Source: Portunus trituberculatus
Taxonomy: Eukaryota > Arthropoda > Malacostraca > Decapoda > Portunidae
Length of the DNA stretch: 64,000 nt
Assembly (NCBI RefSeq): GCF_017591435.1
Contig: NC_059303.1
Coordinates: 1,843,949-1,907,948, forward strand
Direction of reading: 5' to 3'
Shown here: positions 1-10,673 of the stretch, in pieces
Numbering within the stretch: position 1 is the stretch's first letter
Layout: each line of letters opens with the position of its first letter
The notes under the pieces: model-generated
Seen by the model: only the letters and a program-made list of their open reading frames with translations
Database searches by the model: none
Told to the model about the DNA's origin: nothing
Translations under genes and position numbers: made by a program

Positions 1-799
1 AAAAAGAAAGGGTTATTTACTTGAGAGACTACACGTTGATGGCATGATGGAATGGAGGAGAGGAGGATGGGGAGGAAGACAGACAAGATCCGAGAAAACA
101 GTCATGAGAGAGGACTTTGGATGTGCACAGCGTGCCAGAGCTACACAACAGCTGTGTAGCGTCACAAGTCAATGCCGCTATGTGGGGCCCGGTTATAGTG
201 AACATCGATGTGGGAAACATGGAAAGATTGCCAGTCTTTGTCTCTGCCTTTGAAAGACCCTTGCCTGCTGGGGATTGACTTCCTCACGGGTGTGGGAGCA
301 AGTTTAGACTTCCAAGAAGGGAAGTTAAAGGTACCTGGCCAGGAAGTTCCTTTGATCCTCGGAGGTGATGGTCAGTGTGAGAGAAGCGGGCAGTAGGGCG
401 GTGTTCCTTGCCAGGCGAGCGAGGAAACAGCTGCGATGGATGTACCACAATCTGCAGTACCTGAACATGGCCAGGATGATGATGACAGCAACGCTGAGAG
501 CCACCAGAGCAGCGAGGATAACGAGGAAGCTACAGTGAGAGCGCCAGTAACATCACCATGCCCAGGAAAAACAGGAGAAAATCATGGTGTACGGAGATTA
601 TGTTATGTAATATTTTCATATGTTCCTGTTTCTATTTTCTTTTGTGCTTATGTTTTGTTTTGTTGTTGTGTGATAGCCAGATTGGCTATCACACAAATGA
701 AAGTGTTGAAATATCGTTCGTTTGGGTCCATATATTGACAAATTTTGGTCTCCCCGAATTGTTCGTCCCTAGAGACGTTCGTCAAGCGAGGTTTTACTG
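1..799 (+). mobile_element. TA-flanked DNA element X, copy 1 (left end outside window)
   Basis: The stretch is closely similar to 28554-29373, a complete copy of the same element. The right terminus reads GCGAGGTTTTACTG followed by TA at 800-801. The matching left terminus in copy 2 starts CTGTAAAACC, so this is a TA-targeting terminal-inverted-repeat element (pogo/Tigger or mariner style). It sits inside the ORF1 of the LINE that follows, because the reading frame of that LINE begins directly after the TA. Inside is a broken retropepsin-like coding stretch (about 208-396) that is intact in copy 2. Confidence 0.7.
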
Positions 800-801
800 T
801 A

Positions 802-3800
802 CTCGTATTTGGAATAAAAGAAAAAAATATAAAATATAGACCAAAAAGAGAAAAAGAAGAAATGAAATCAGTCAAAGACCTACTGAAGAATGTAAACGAC
901 GAAGATAGGCAGAATTTGGAAGAGGAAGTAGAAGAAATAAACAGAATAGGACCATATCAAGAAGGAAAAACGAGACCAATTGAAATACTACTAAAATCAC
1001 AAGCAGCAACATAAGATATATTATATAGAACAACAAAACTTAGAAAAACAGAAGGCTACAAGGATATCTATATAAAGAAAAATAGAAATGAGGAAGAAAG
1101 GAAGAGATACAATGAACTGGGGGCAGCACTAAGGGAAAAGAATAATGAAAGGTCAGAAGAGGAAAAAAAGGCATTTTTTTGGAGAATTCTAGGAGACAGG
1201 ATAAGGAAATGGTATATAAACGAGAAGGAAGAGAAAAAAGTGGAACAAGTTTAACTAAAAATGATAAAGGCAAAAGACTAAAAATGATGTATACAAACAT
1301 AGACGGGGTTTTATCAAGTAAACTAAAATTAAAAGATTACATAAATAAAGAAAATCCAGATATTGTATGCGTAGCTGAAACAAACCTAAATGAGGCAATC
1401 AAAATAGACTTGGATAATAGGTATAATGTATGGAGAAGAGACAGAGTGGGTAAAGGAGGAGGAGTCATGATTATGTTAAGGAAGGAGATAGTGATAAACC
1501 AAGTGGAATGTGGGGAAGGAAAAGCAGAAGTATTGTATGTTAAGATGCATATTAATAAAAAAGAGTTAACAATCATTGTAACATATGTGCCACAAAAAAC
1601 AAATTCATGGACCAATCAAGAATATAAAGACATGATAGATGACACAATAAGGAGTCTAACGAGAATTGTTAAAGAAAGGAAAAAGTGATATTAGTAGGAG
1701 ATTTCAACTGTAAAGAAGTGGACTGGGAAAATTATGAAAGTGGTATGGGGAAGAAGCCTGGGAGAAAGATTCTTGAACCTAATGATAGACAATATGATGG
1801 ACCAGAGAGTAAAGGAATGCACAAGATTCAGAGGAAACGACGAGCGGCAAGATTGGACCTAGTTTTTACAAGGGGTATACAAATGAATGATGATATAAGA
1901 TATAAGTGCCCATTGGGAAAGAGTGACCATGTAATATTAGAAATGGATATAGAAGAGGGAAAGGAAGATAGAGACGATTCATACAAAGGAGACCGATTAA
2001 ATTACAGAAAGGCTGATATTGAGAATCTCAAGAACTATTTTAAAACGTAAACTGGGAGATGGAAAACTCAGAGATGGTGCAAGAGAAATATAACTTATTT
2101 TTGGAAATATACAAAACAGGAGTCAGGGAATATGTCCCGAAATATAGACCTAAAGAAAAAGGAAAGAAAGATTGGTTTAATGCAAAGTGTGCTAGGGCAA
2201 AGGAGAAAAGAGATGGAGCATGGAAAAGGTGGAGGAGAAATAGAAATCCAGCAAATAAGGAAAACTTCAAAGCAGCGAGAAATGAATATGTTAAGGTGAG
2301 GAAGGAAGAGGAAAAGAACTTGAAAAGACATTGTCGAAAAATGTAGGGAGCAACCAAAATTGTTCTATAGATTCATAAATGGAAAAATTAGGCAAAAAGA
2401 AACAATAGCAAGGTTAAAAGGAGAGAACAAGATGGTGGAAGACCCAAAAAAGTATGGCAGAACTATTGAATAAAAAATTCCAGGTCTTTACTAAGGAATC
2501 CAAATTTGAGAGGCCACAGGGTAATAGAGACAATCTATATGAAAGAGATTAAAGTAACCAAGCTTGAAATAAAAAGAGTTAATGAAGGAACTGGATGAAG
2601 TGAAGGCAATGGGACCAGATGAAGTCTCAGGCAGAATACTGAAAGAATGTAGGGAAGAAGTAGCAAGTCCTATATACAACATCATAAAATGCTCAATAGA
2701 AAATGGAACAGTACCAGTAGAATGGAAAAGAGCTGAGGTGGTTCCCATATATAAGAGCAGAAGGAAGGAAAAACCTTTAAATTACAGACCGGTATCACTA
2801 ACTAGTGTAATATGCAAGATGTGTGAAAGAATAATAAAGAAACAATGAATCGAATTCCTTGAAGACAACAAATTAATACCAAATAGCGAATTTGGTTTTA
2901 GAAAAAGACGGTCTTGTGTAATTAATTTATTGAGTTTCTATTCTAGAATAGTTGATAGAGTACACGAGAGAGAAGGATGGGTTGGTTGACTGTATTTATT
3001 TGTATTTAAAAAAGACGTTTGACAAAGTGCCACATGCAAGATTACTATGGAAGTTAGAGGAGAATGGTGGCTTAAAAGGAAGCACATTGACATGGATAGA
3101 AAATTATTTGAGGGGGAGAGAAATAAGGACGGTAATTAAAGATATGAAATCCATGTGGAGAGCAGTAGAAAGTGGAGTGCCACAGGGGTCAGTATTGGCA
3201 CCAATACTTTTCCTGATTTATATTAACGACATGCCAGAAAGAGTGAACACCTACCAGATGATACGAAAATGTGCAAAGTTATAAAGTAAAAGGAGGATTG
3301 TTAAATACTGCAAGAAGACCTAAATAAGATCTGGGAATGGAGTAAGAAGTGGGAAATGGAATTCAATGTGAACAAAAGCCATGTCATGGAAATGGGAAAG
3401 AGTGAAAGACAACCTGTGGGAATCTATAAGATGGGAGATGGAGTAGAAGTGGAAAAAAGTTAAAAATGAAAAGGACTTAGGAGTGACGATGGAAGAAAAC
3501 AATCAACCAGTAAGCCATATTGATAGAATTTTTATAGAAACATATAATTTGCTAAGGAATATTGGAGTAGCATTTCACTACATGGACAAAGAAATGATGA
3601 AGAAATTGATGAGTACTATAATAAGACCCAGATTGAAAGATGCAGGAGTAGTGTGGACCCCTCATAAAAAGAAACACATAAGGAAATTGGAGAGGTTACA
3701 AAAAATAGCTACAAGAATGGTTCCAGAATTTGAAGGGATGACATATGAGGAGAATCTGAAGGCTATGGATCTACCAAACCTGGAACAAAGAAGGGAGAGA

Positions 3801-4128
3801 GGAGACCTTATACAAGTTTATAAATTGATCAAGGGGAATGGACCAAGTGGATAATGAGAAACTGATCCTGAGAGAAGAATATGACATCCGAAGCACAAGA
3901 TCGCATAATAAAAAGCTGAGAAAAGGAAGATGTCTGAGAGATATTAAAAAATATAGTTTCCCACAGAGATGTATTGAGACGTGGAACAGTTTAAATGAAG
4001 AAGTAGTGTCTGCAACGAGTGTGCATACTTTTAAAGTAAGATTGGATAAGTGTAGATATGGAGACGGGGCCACACGAGCATAAACCCCACCTTGTAAAAC
4101 TACAACTAGGTAAATACACACACACACA
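802..4128 (+). mobile_element. Non-LTR retrotransposon (LINE) copy A, degenerate
   Basis: Remnant of a two-ORF LINE. The end of ORF1 is at 802-1010. The endonuclease region (1285-2040) has the TNIDG start motif, an AETN box, GDFNCK near 1692 and a GKSDH box near 1916. The reverse transcriptase (2560-3290) keeps PLNYRPVSLTS, the AFDKVPH region (here TFDKVPH) and SGVPQGSVLAP. The C-terminal region with its ATRMVPEFEGMTYEE block ends at 4083. Compared with sister copies, a 13-bp deletion near 3253 removes the codons of the FADD catalytic box and shifts the frame; stops occur elsewhere. The 3' end is GTAAAACTACAACTAGGTAA then (AC)n. Element X is inserted in ORF1, so the true 5' end lies outside the window. 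Superfamily looks CR1/L2/jockey-like; clade not resolved. Confidence 0.88.
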
Positions 4129-5603
4129 CAAGGAAGAACTAGCAAGCCCTATATACAACATCATAAAATGCTCAATAGAAAATGGAACAGTACCAGTAGA
4201 ATGGAAAAGAGCTGAGGTGGTTCCCATATATAAGAAAGGAAGAAAGGAAAAACCTTTAAATTGTAGACCAGTATCACTAACTATTATAATATGCAAGATG
4301 TGTTAAAGAGTAATAAAGAAACAATGGATCAAGTTCCTTGAAGACAACAAATTATTATGAAATAGCCAATTTGGTTTTAGAAATGGTCGGTCGTGTGTAA
4401 CAAATTTATTTAGTTTCTACTCTAGATTAGTTGATAGAGTAGAAGAGAGAGAGGGATGGGTTGACTGTATTTATTTGGATTTAAAAAAGGTGTTTGATAA
4501 AGTGCCCCATGCAAGATTACTGTGGAAGTTAGAGGAGAAGCGTGGCTTAAAAGGAAGCACATTGAGGTAGATGGAAAATTATTTGAGGGGGAGAGAAATA
4601 AGGACGGTAGTTAAAGATATGAAGTCCAAGTAGAAAGCAGTAGAAAGCGGAGTGCCACAGGACGCCAATACTTTTTCTCATGTAAATAAACGACATGCCA
4701 GAGGGAGTGAACAGCTACATAAATCTGTTTGCGGACGATGCGAAACTGTGCAGAGTCATAAAACAAAAAGAGGATTGTGAAATACTGCAGGAAGACTTAA
4801 GCAAGATCTAGAATTGGAGTAAAAAATGGGAGATGGAATTCAATGTGGACAAAAGCCATGTCATGGAAATGGGAAAGAAGTGAAAGATGACCAGTGGGAA
4901 TCTATAAGATGGGAGATGGAGTAGAACTAGAAAAAGTTAAAAAGGAAAAGGACTTGGGAGTGACGATGGAAGAAAACAATCAACCGGTAAGCTATATTGA
5001 TAGAATTTTCAGAGAGGCATATAATTTGCCAATGAATATTGGATTAGCATTTTACTATATGGATAAAGAAATGATGAAGAAATTGATAAGTACTAAAATA
5101 AGACCTAGATTGGAATATGCAGGAGTTGTGTGGAACCCCCATAAAAAGAAACACATAAGGAAATTGGAAAGACTACAAAAAATAGCTACAAGAATGGTTC
5201 CAGAATTTAAAGGGATGACATATGAGGCGAGATTAAAGCTATGGATCTACCAACCCTGGAACAGAGAAGAGAGAGAGGGGATCTGATACAAGTTTATAAA
5301 TTGATTAACGGAATGGATCAAGTGGATAATGAGAAACCAATCCTGAGAGAAGAATATGACATTAGAAACACAAGATCGCATAGTAAGAAAACTGAGGAGA
5401 GAAGATGTCTGAGAGATGTTAAAAAATATAGTTTCCTGCAAAGATGTGTTGAGACTTGGAACAATTTTAGTAAGGAAGTGGTGTCAGCAACGAGTGTGCA
5501 TAGTTTTAAAGAGAAATTGGATAAGTGTAGATATGGAGACGGGGCCACATGAGCATAAAGCCTAGGCCCTGTAAAACTACAGCTAGGTAAATACACACAC
5601 ACA
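4129..5603 (+). mobile_element. LINE copy A2, 5'-truncated
   Basis: Begins abruptly in the reverse transcriptase (LASPIYNIIKCSIENGT) immediately after the (AC)n tail of the preceding copy. It runs to its own 3' motif GCTAGGTAAATACACAC at 5582. An FADD box is present near 4728, but there are stops (TAG near 4568 and 4632) and frame breaks. The C-terminal domain is readable at 4894-5552. It belongs to the same subfamily as copies A and E2. The 5' junction shows no unrelated spacer: only the dinucleotide tract separates the copies. Confidence 0.87.
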
Positions 5604-5794
5604 CACGCGCGCGCGCGCGGCGCAGCCATCTTCGAGGACGGACTTGTTCGAGCAGCACACAGAGAGTGCTACAGAAGGACTGGACGCAGGCCTAGACATA
5701 TGTACAGGGGGAGGGGGGACCATAGTTATCTCTTGTCTCCAAATGAAATAAGTGTTAGATTACGTATAGCCAAGGACTAGATAAAGAGAGAAAT

Positions 5795-6709
5795 ATGGAA
5801 CCAAGTAGCGCTGCCAGGCGCATGGAGGAATCAAAACATACGCCGGCCAAAAATCAACGCTATATAGAAACACCTATTGGTTTAAGAAAGCTGACTGAAG
5901 ATACTATGGATAGGGATTTCTCGGGTTTCCGAGATGAACGAGGAAATATGAGGAGACTTGTAAATGTAGAAAGAGAATTAAGATATTTGAAGGAGGCGAT
6001 GTCCAGTCTCATGGACAAACATAACCGACTGGTATCAGAAAACACAGCCTTGAAATTGAGAATAACTGAATGTAAAAAGGTCAGTGGAATAAACCAAGAA
6101 TTAAAAGAGGAGATTTTAGAAATAAGGAAGCAAAATGATGCTCTAAAAATCACATGCCAGAACTTGCAGGATAAAGTGCAACAAGGGTTTACAGACAGGA
6201 TAGAAGGTGGTCTAGGTGAAAATAAATTGAAAGAACTAAGAAATGAATGGAAACAAGAACAAGAGAAGGAAAAAGTCAAATTTTCAGAAGTGGTAAAGAG
6301 ACAAATTCAGGAGAACACAAAATTTACTGTAATTGAGGTTATCAAAGAAAAGAAAAGCATGGTGAGGGATGCAGTGGAGAAGAAAAAAAGCTTTGTGATC
6401 TACGGGATGAAAGAAAAGAAAAATCAAAATAAATTCACAAGAGAACGTGAAGAAAGGGAAATAGCCAAAACAGTTATCAAAAGGGTACAAGACAGCACAC
6501 AAGAATTTGACCAGGAGGTGGAGGAAGTGGTTAGGCTGGGAAGGTATACTGAAGGGGGTAAGAGACCAATGAAGGTGAAAATGAGATCTCAAGTGGCTGT
6601 AGAAGAAATAATGGCTAGAAAAGGGAAGTTAGCCGATGATGTTGATCACAAGGAAATATGGATAAAAAAAAATATGAACTTGAGGAAAGGGAAAAGGAGA
6701 AAGTGCTAA
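5795..6709 (+). CDS. LINE ORF1 protein (coiled coil + RRM-like nucleic-acid-binding domain)
   Basis: A 304-residue uninterrupted reading frame. Residues about 45-160 form a heptad-rich, charged coiled coil (LRYLKEAMSSLMDKH onward), consistent with the multimerising domain of LINE ORF1 proteins. Residues about 200-275 resemble the RRM/C-terminal RNA-binding part of L1-type ORF1 proteins: a FVIYGMKE strand, then VVRLGRYTEGGKRPMKVKM, then KGKLADDVDHKEIWIKKNM. The same block is recognisable in copy A (802-1010), copy C (about 13240-13520) and copy F (17880-18045 and 21297-21420). No zinc knuckle is seen. ORF1 proteins of this kind coat the element's RNA. The frame ends 52 nt inside the next ORF. 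Being open over 900 bp suggests a young insertion, but ORF2 is broken. Confidence 0.82.
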   Translation: MEPSSAARRMEESKHTPAKNQRYIETPIGLRKLTEDTMDRDFSGFRDERGNMRRLVNVERELRYLKEAMSSLMDKHNRLVSENTALKLRITECKKVSGINQELKEEILEIRKQNDALKITCQNLQDKVQQGFTDRIEGGLGENKLKELRNEWKQEQEKEKVKFSEVVKRQIQENTKFTVIEVIKEKKSMVRDAVEKKKSFVIYGMKEKKNQNKFTREREEREIAKTVIKRVQDSTQEFDQEVEEVVRLGRYTEGGKRPMKVKMRSQVAVEEIMARKGKLADDVDHKEIWIKKNMNLRKGKRRKC

Positions 6710-7482
6710 GAAGTGAAGCTAAGGAAAAAAAACAAGAAAAGGACAGAGATAGAGATGAAGAATTTTTACTGGAAGGTTCTGGATATAAGACTAAAGAAGT
6801 GGTACTTAAGGAAAAAAGAGGAGGTCATGGAGGAGGCAATGAATTAAGAGTGACTTATACTAACATAGATGGTTTGTTATCAAGTATATTGGAAGTTTGG
6901 GACTATTTGAAAGAGAAAAAGCCAGATGTAATGTGTATCGTACAAACAAAACTGAAGAATGAGATACATGTCAACTTTAAAGAGGAAGGATATAATACTT
7001 GGAAGAGGGACAGGAAGGATAAAGGGGGAGGAGGAGTGCTAATAATGGTTCATGATAACATTTGTGTGGAGGATGTGCAATATGGAGAGGACAAAGTGGA
7101 AGCATTGGGAGTAACAATCAGAACAGATTTGAAGAAGAGAAAAATTATAGTTACATATGTTCCACCAAAGACTAATACATGGGAATCAGAAGAGCATAAA
7201 GATATGCAAAGAGAGACTATAAAGTATCTGGATAACATGATAAGAAGAGATAGAAGAATTCTCTTAGTTGGAGACTTCAACTGTAAAAAAATAAACTGGG
7301 GAGAGATGGAAGTAATGGACAATGCTGGGCAGTGGAGTGAGAAAGTGTTACAGATGACTATGGTTAATACAATGGATCAGTGGGTAAAAGAGTCAACAAG
7401 ATACAGGGGGGAAGAGGAACCATCATTACTTGACCTAGTCTTCACAAAAAAACCGGAGTCCTCCAATCATACAATACCTTAG
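6658..7482 (+). CDS. LINE ORF2, apurinic-like endonuclease domain (5' part)
   Basis: A 274-residue open frame holding the AP-endonuclease-like domain that nicks target DNA in target-primed reverse transcription. Visible motifs in order: VTYTNIDGL (metal-binding Asn), MCIVQTKL, GGGGVLIMV, VTYVPPKTNTW, LLVGDFNCK (Asp and Asn) and LDLVFTK. The GKSDH box with the catalytic His follows after a frameshift near 7490. The box that normally carries the catalytic Glu reads VQTK here, whereas sister copies read AETN or IETK. That is a Glu-to-Gln change expected to impair catalysis. The start at 6658 overlaps ORF1 by 52 nt in the -1 frame; a run of nine A residues lies at 6664-6672. Confidence 0.8.
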   Translation: MDKKKYELEEREKEKVLRSEAKEKKQEKDRDRDEEFLLEGSGYKTKEVVLKEKRGGHGGGNELRVTYTNIDGLLSSILEVWDYLKEKKPDVMCIVQTKLKNEIHVNFKEEGYNTWKRDRKDKGGGGVLIMVHDNICVEDVQYGEDKVEALGVTIRTDLKKRKIIVTYVPPKTNTWESEEHKDMQRETIKYLDNMIRRDRRILLVGDFNCKKINWGEMEVMDNAGQWSEKVLQMTMVNTMDQWVKESTRYRGEEEPSLLDLVFTKKPESSNHTIP

Positions 7483-8052
7483 TCCAATGGGGAAAAGTGA
7501 TCATGTGACATTAGAGATGCAAATGCAGGAGGAAGATGAGATAAGATACAGAGAGGACTATAAAGGAGAGAGATGAAATTATGCAAGAGCAGATTTTGAA
7601 AAACTAAGGAGTTATTTTGCTGATATTCAGTGAAGTAATATTATGAGCAGGAAGACTGTACAAGATAAATATGACATATTCTTACAGGAATACAATACAG
7701 GAGTAAAAAAGTTTGTTCCTGTTTATAGAGTTCAGAAGAAAATACATACATGGTACAATGCTAGACGCTTACAAGCAAAAAAGGGAAAGGATAAAGCGTG
7801 GAAGAAACTTTTAAAGCAGGGAAATGACTATAATAGTCGGCAGTACAAAGATACTATAAATTAATATATTAGAGTGAGGAGAGAGGAAGAAAGAAAGTTT
7901 TAGAAAGATGTAGTAGATAAAAGCAAGGATGAACCCAAACTTTTCTACAAGTGGAGTCCCCCAAGGTTCTGTGCTTGGTCCCATCATGTTTCTAATCTAC
8001 ATAAATGATATGCCACAGCGAGTGAAAAGTTACATGAGTATGTTCGCAGATG

Positions 8053-8283
8053 GTATAGTGCCGCCGTGGTACAGTGGGACCATGCGTGCTTTGGGGTCCG
8101 AGGGGTCTCCAAGCGCACGGGTTCGAATCCTGTCTACGGTCCGAGTATAGGTTGGGCTTCCTCACTCGGGGCAACGGTTTCCTAGCAGGTGGGGCTTTGA
8201 GATAGGAGGTACCACATAAAGTACCCCCTTTAGCCCATAAATTCCCGTGAAAAGTCCACATGGTATAAATAAAAAATAAAAAA
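8053..8283 (+). mobile_element. tRNA-derived SINE inserted in LINE B
   Basis: The 231-bp insertion begins with a tRNA-like head: A box TGGTACAGTGG at 8067-8077 and B box GGTTCGAATCC near 8120-8130, the internal RNA polymerase III promoter pair. A non-tRNA body follows, then an A-rich end (AAATAAAAAATAAAAAAAG). It is flanked by the 5-bp target duplication AGATG at 8048-8052 and 8284-8288. Removing it restores the LINE RT reading frame through its FADD box. The head does not fold cleanly enough to call a functional tRNA. Confidence 0.8.
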
Positions 8284-9156
8284 AGATGACGCAAAGATTA
8301 CGTGGAGAATAAGAAACGTGGAAGATTGTAACGTGTTGCAAGAGGATCTGAACAGGATATATTATTGGAGTGTAAAATATCAGATGGAGATCAGCATTAA
8401 CAAAAGTCATGTAATGATAATGGGAAAAAGCAAATATAGACTGTATAAGGAGTACCAGCTGGAGAGAGAAATAATAACTGAAGTCAGTGAGGAAAAGGAC
8501 TTAGGGGTAATCATACAGAACAACTTATCACCAGAAAAGCACATTAACAGAATATTTGGAAAAACTTACAGCTCACTCCAAAGTATTGGATTCTCATTCA
8601 ACTACTTGGATGAGAATATGTATGATAAAAAAAATATTAACCACCTTAATTAGACCTCAGTTGGAATATGCAGCAGTGATATGGTCACCACTTATGAAAA
8701 ACATGTGAAGAAACTAGAAAAAAGTGCAGCAGTTGGGAACGAGGATGATACCAGGTTTTAAGGAGGTGCCGTATGAGGAGAGATTAAGAAGACTGGATTT
8801 ACCCACATTAGAAGAAAGAAGAGAGAGGGGAGATATGATAACAATGTATAAAATAGTAGACAGAATGGATATCCTAGATAGAGAAGACTTGATAAGGATG
8901 TCTTCCAACAATCAACTGAGAGGACACCCAAAGAAAATACAAAAGGACAGTTGTTTGGGAGACGTCAAAAAGTATAGCTTCCCATATCGTGGCATTGACA
9001 AATGGAACAAATTGAGTAGAGAGATGGTGTGTGCGGCAAGTGTCAGTCAGATGAAGGACAAACTTGATAAATATGGACAAAGAGACAGGACATAAAGAGC
9101 CAAGCTCAGGCCCTGTAAATCACAAATAGGTAAATACACATACACACACACACACT

Positions 9157-10566
9157 AAGGGAAGGTGTAGTGCCCCAAGACTGGAAAAGAGCTAACATTG
9201 TCCCAATCTATAAATCAGGTAACAAGAGAGACCCATTGAACTATAGACCAGTGTCACTTACAAGTGTGGTAGCTAAGATGTGTGAGAGGGTGGTGAAGAA
9301 TAGATGGACAGACTTCTTGGAGAAAAATGACATACTTTGTGAGTGTCAATTTGGTTTTAGAAAAGGGCGTTCATGCACGACAAACCTGATATGTTACTAT
9401 TCGAGGGTGATAGATGTAATACAGGAAAGAGATGGTTGGGCTGATGGAATATATCTGGATTTAAAAAGGCCTTTGATAAGGTACCACACGAGACTGATCT
9501 GGAAACTTGAAATGGTAGGAGGAGTGCATGGCAGTTTACTAAAATGGATGGAAGACTTTTGGTAGGAAGAGAAATGAGAACAATAATTAAGGACAGACCA
9601 TCAGAATGGGGCTTGGTGGAGAGTGGAGTTCCACAGGGATCAGTGTTGGCACCAGTAATGTTCGCGGTCTACATAAATGACATGGTGGATGGGGTGTCCA
9701 GTTATGTGAGCCTATTTGCAGACGATGCAAAATTGTTAAGAAAAGTGAGATGTGACAAAGATTGCGAACTACTCCAGGAAGACTTGGACAGAATATGGAA
9801 ATGGAGCTGTACATGGCAAATGGAGTTCAACACGACAAAATGCAAGAAAATAGAGTTTGGCAAGAGTGAAAGAAGAATCAGGAGTATGTACAAGATAGGA
9901 AATGAAGACATAAAACCAGTCATGAAGAAAAGACCTTGGGGTGACAATTACCAATGACCTATCGCCAGAGAGACATATAAACAAAATAATTGGAGAAGTA
10001 TTGAACTTATTGAGGAACATAAGAGTGGCGTCAGATATTTAGATGAAGAAATGATGAAGAAAATAATTACTGCAATGATAAGACCGAGGCTTGAATATGC
10101 AACAATACAGTGGGCTCAACTTAAAGAAACACATAAGGAAACTAGAGAAAGTACAGAGGGCTGCAACAAAAATGGTGCCTGACTTAAGAGATTTGACTTA
10201 TGAAGACAGACTGAAAAGAATGCAACTTCCGACCCTGGAAAACAGAAGAGAAAGGGGAGACCTGATAGCAATATACAGAGTGATGATTGGCATGGAAAAA
10301 TGGATAGGGAAGATCTGTGTATGTGGAATGAAAGAATGTCGAGAGGGCATGGAAAAAACTAAAATGGCCACTTATAGGAGAGATGTGAAAAATATAGCTT
10401 CCTCATAGAAGGGTGGAAGCATGGAATAGTTTAGACGTGGAAGTGGTCAACGCAAGGAATATTCATGATTTTAAGAAAAAGCTGGACATTAATAGATATT
10501 GAGACGGGACAACACGAGCATAGCTCTTTTCCCGTATGTTACAATTAGGTAAATACAATTAGGTAA

Positions 10567-10598
<32 letters not shown>
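9157..10598 (+). mobile_element. LINE copy D, 5'-truncated
   Basis: Starts inside the RT (VPQDWKRANIVPIYKSGNK) right after the (AC)n tail of copy B. Readable RT blocks are PLNYRPVSLTSVVAKMCE, QFGFRKGRSC, the SGVPQGSVLAP box near 9625 and FADDAKLL near 9715. A deletion and a frameshift around 9465-9485 damage the AFDKVPH motif. The C-terminal domain is at 10091-10408. The 3' end is unusual: the unit ACAATTAGGTAAATAC occurs twice in tandem at 10541-10571 before the (AC)n tract. It is a different subfamily from its neighbours A2 and E2. Confidence 0.85.
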
Positions 10599-10599
<1 letters not shown>

Positions 10600-10673
10600 A
10601 AGAGGAAAAGAACTTTGAAAAGACATTGTTGAAAAATGTAAGGAGCAACCAAAATTGTTCTACAGATTCATAA

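Larger units (their letters stand above)
5604..9156 (+). mobile_element. LINE copy B with 5' UTR, ORF1 and ORF2, internally deleted
   Basis: The only copy with an intact ORF1. It starts after an (AC/GC)n tract with a leader (about 5620-5794) also recognisable at the start of copy C (12439 on), so this is probably the real 5' UTR. ORF1 is 5795-6709 and ORF2 opens at 6658. The endonuclease is followed by a deletion near 7950 that joins the pre-RT region straight to SGVPQGSVLGP, removing most of the RT fingers and palm. A tRNA-derived SINE splits the FADD box at 8053-8283. The C-terminal region continues at 8318-9095, and the 3' end is AATAGGTAAATACACATAC then (AC)n. It cannot encode a working RT. 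Confidence 0.88.

Noticed and set aside
8053..8135. Possible functional tRNA gene
   Set aside because: A and B boxes are present, but the acceptor stem does not pair convincingly. The piece continues into a SINE body with an A-rich tail and target duplication.
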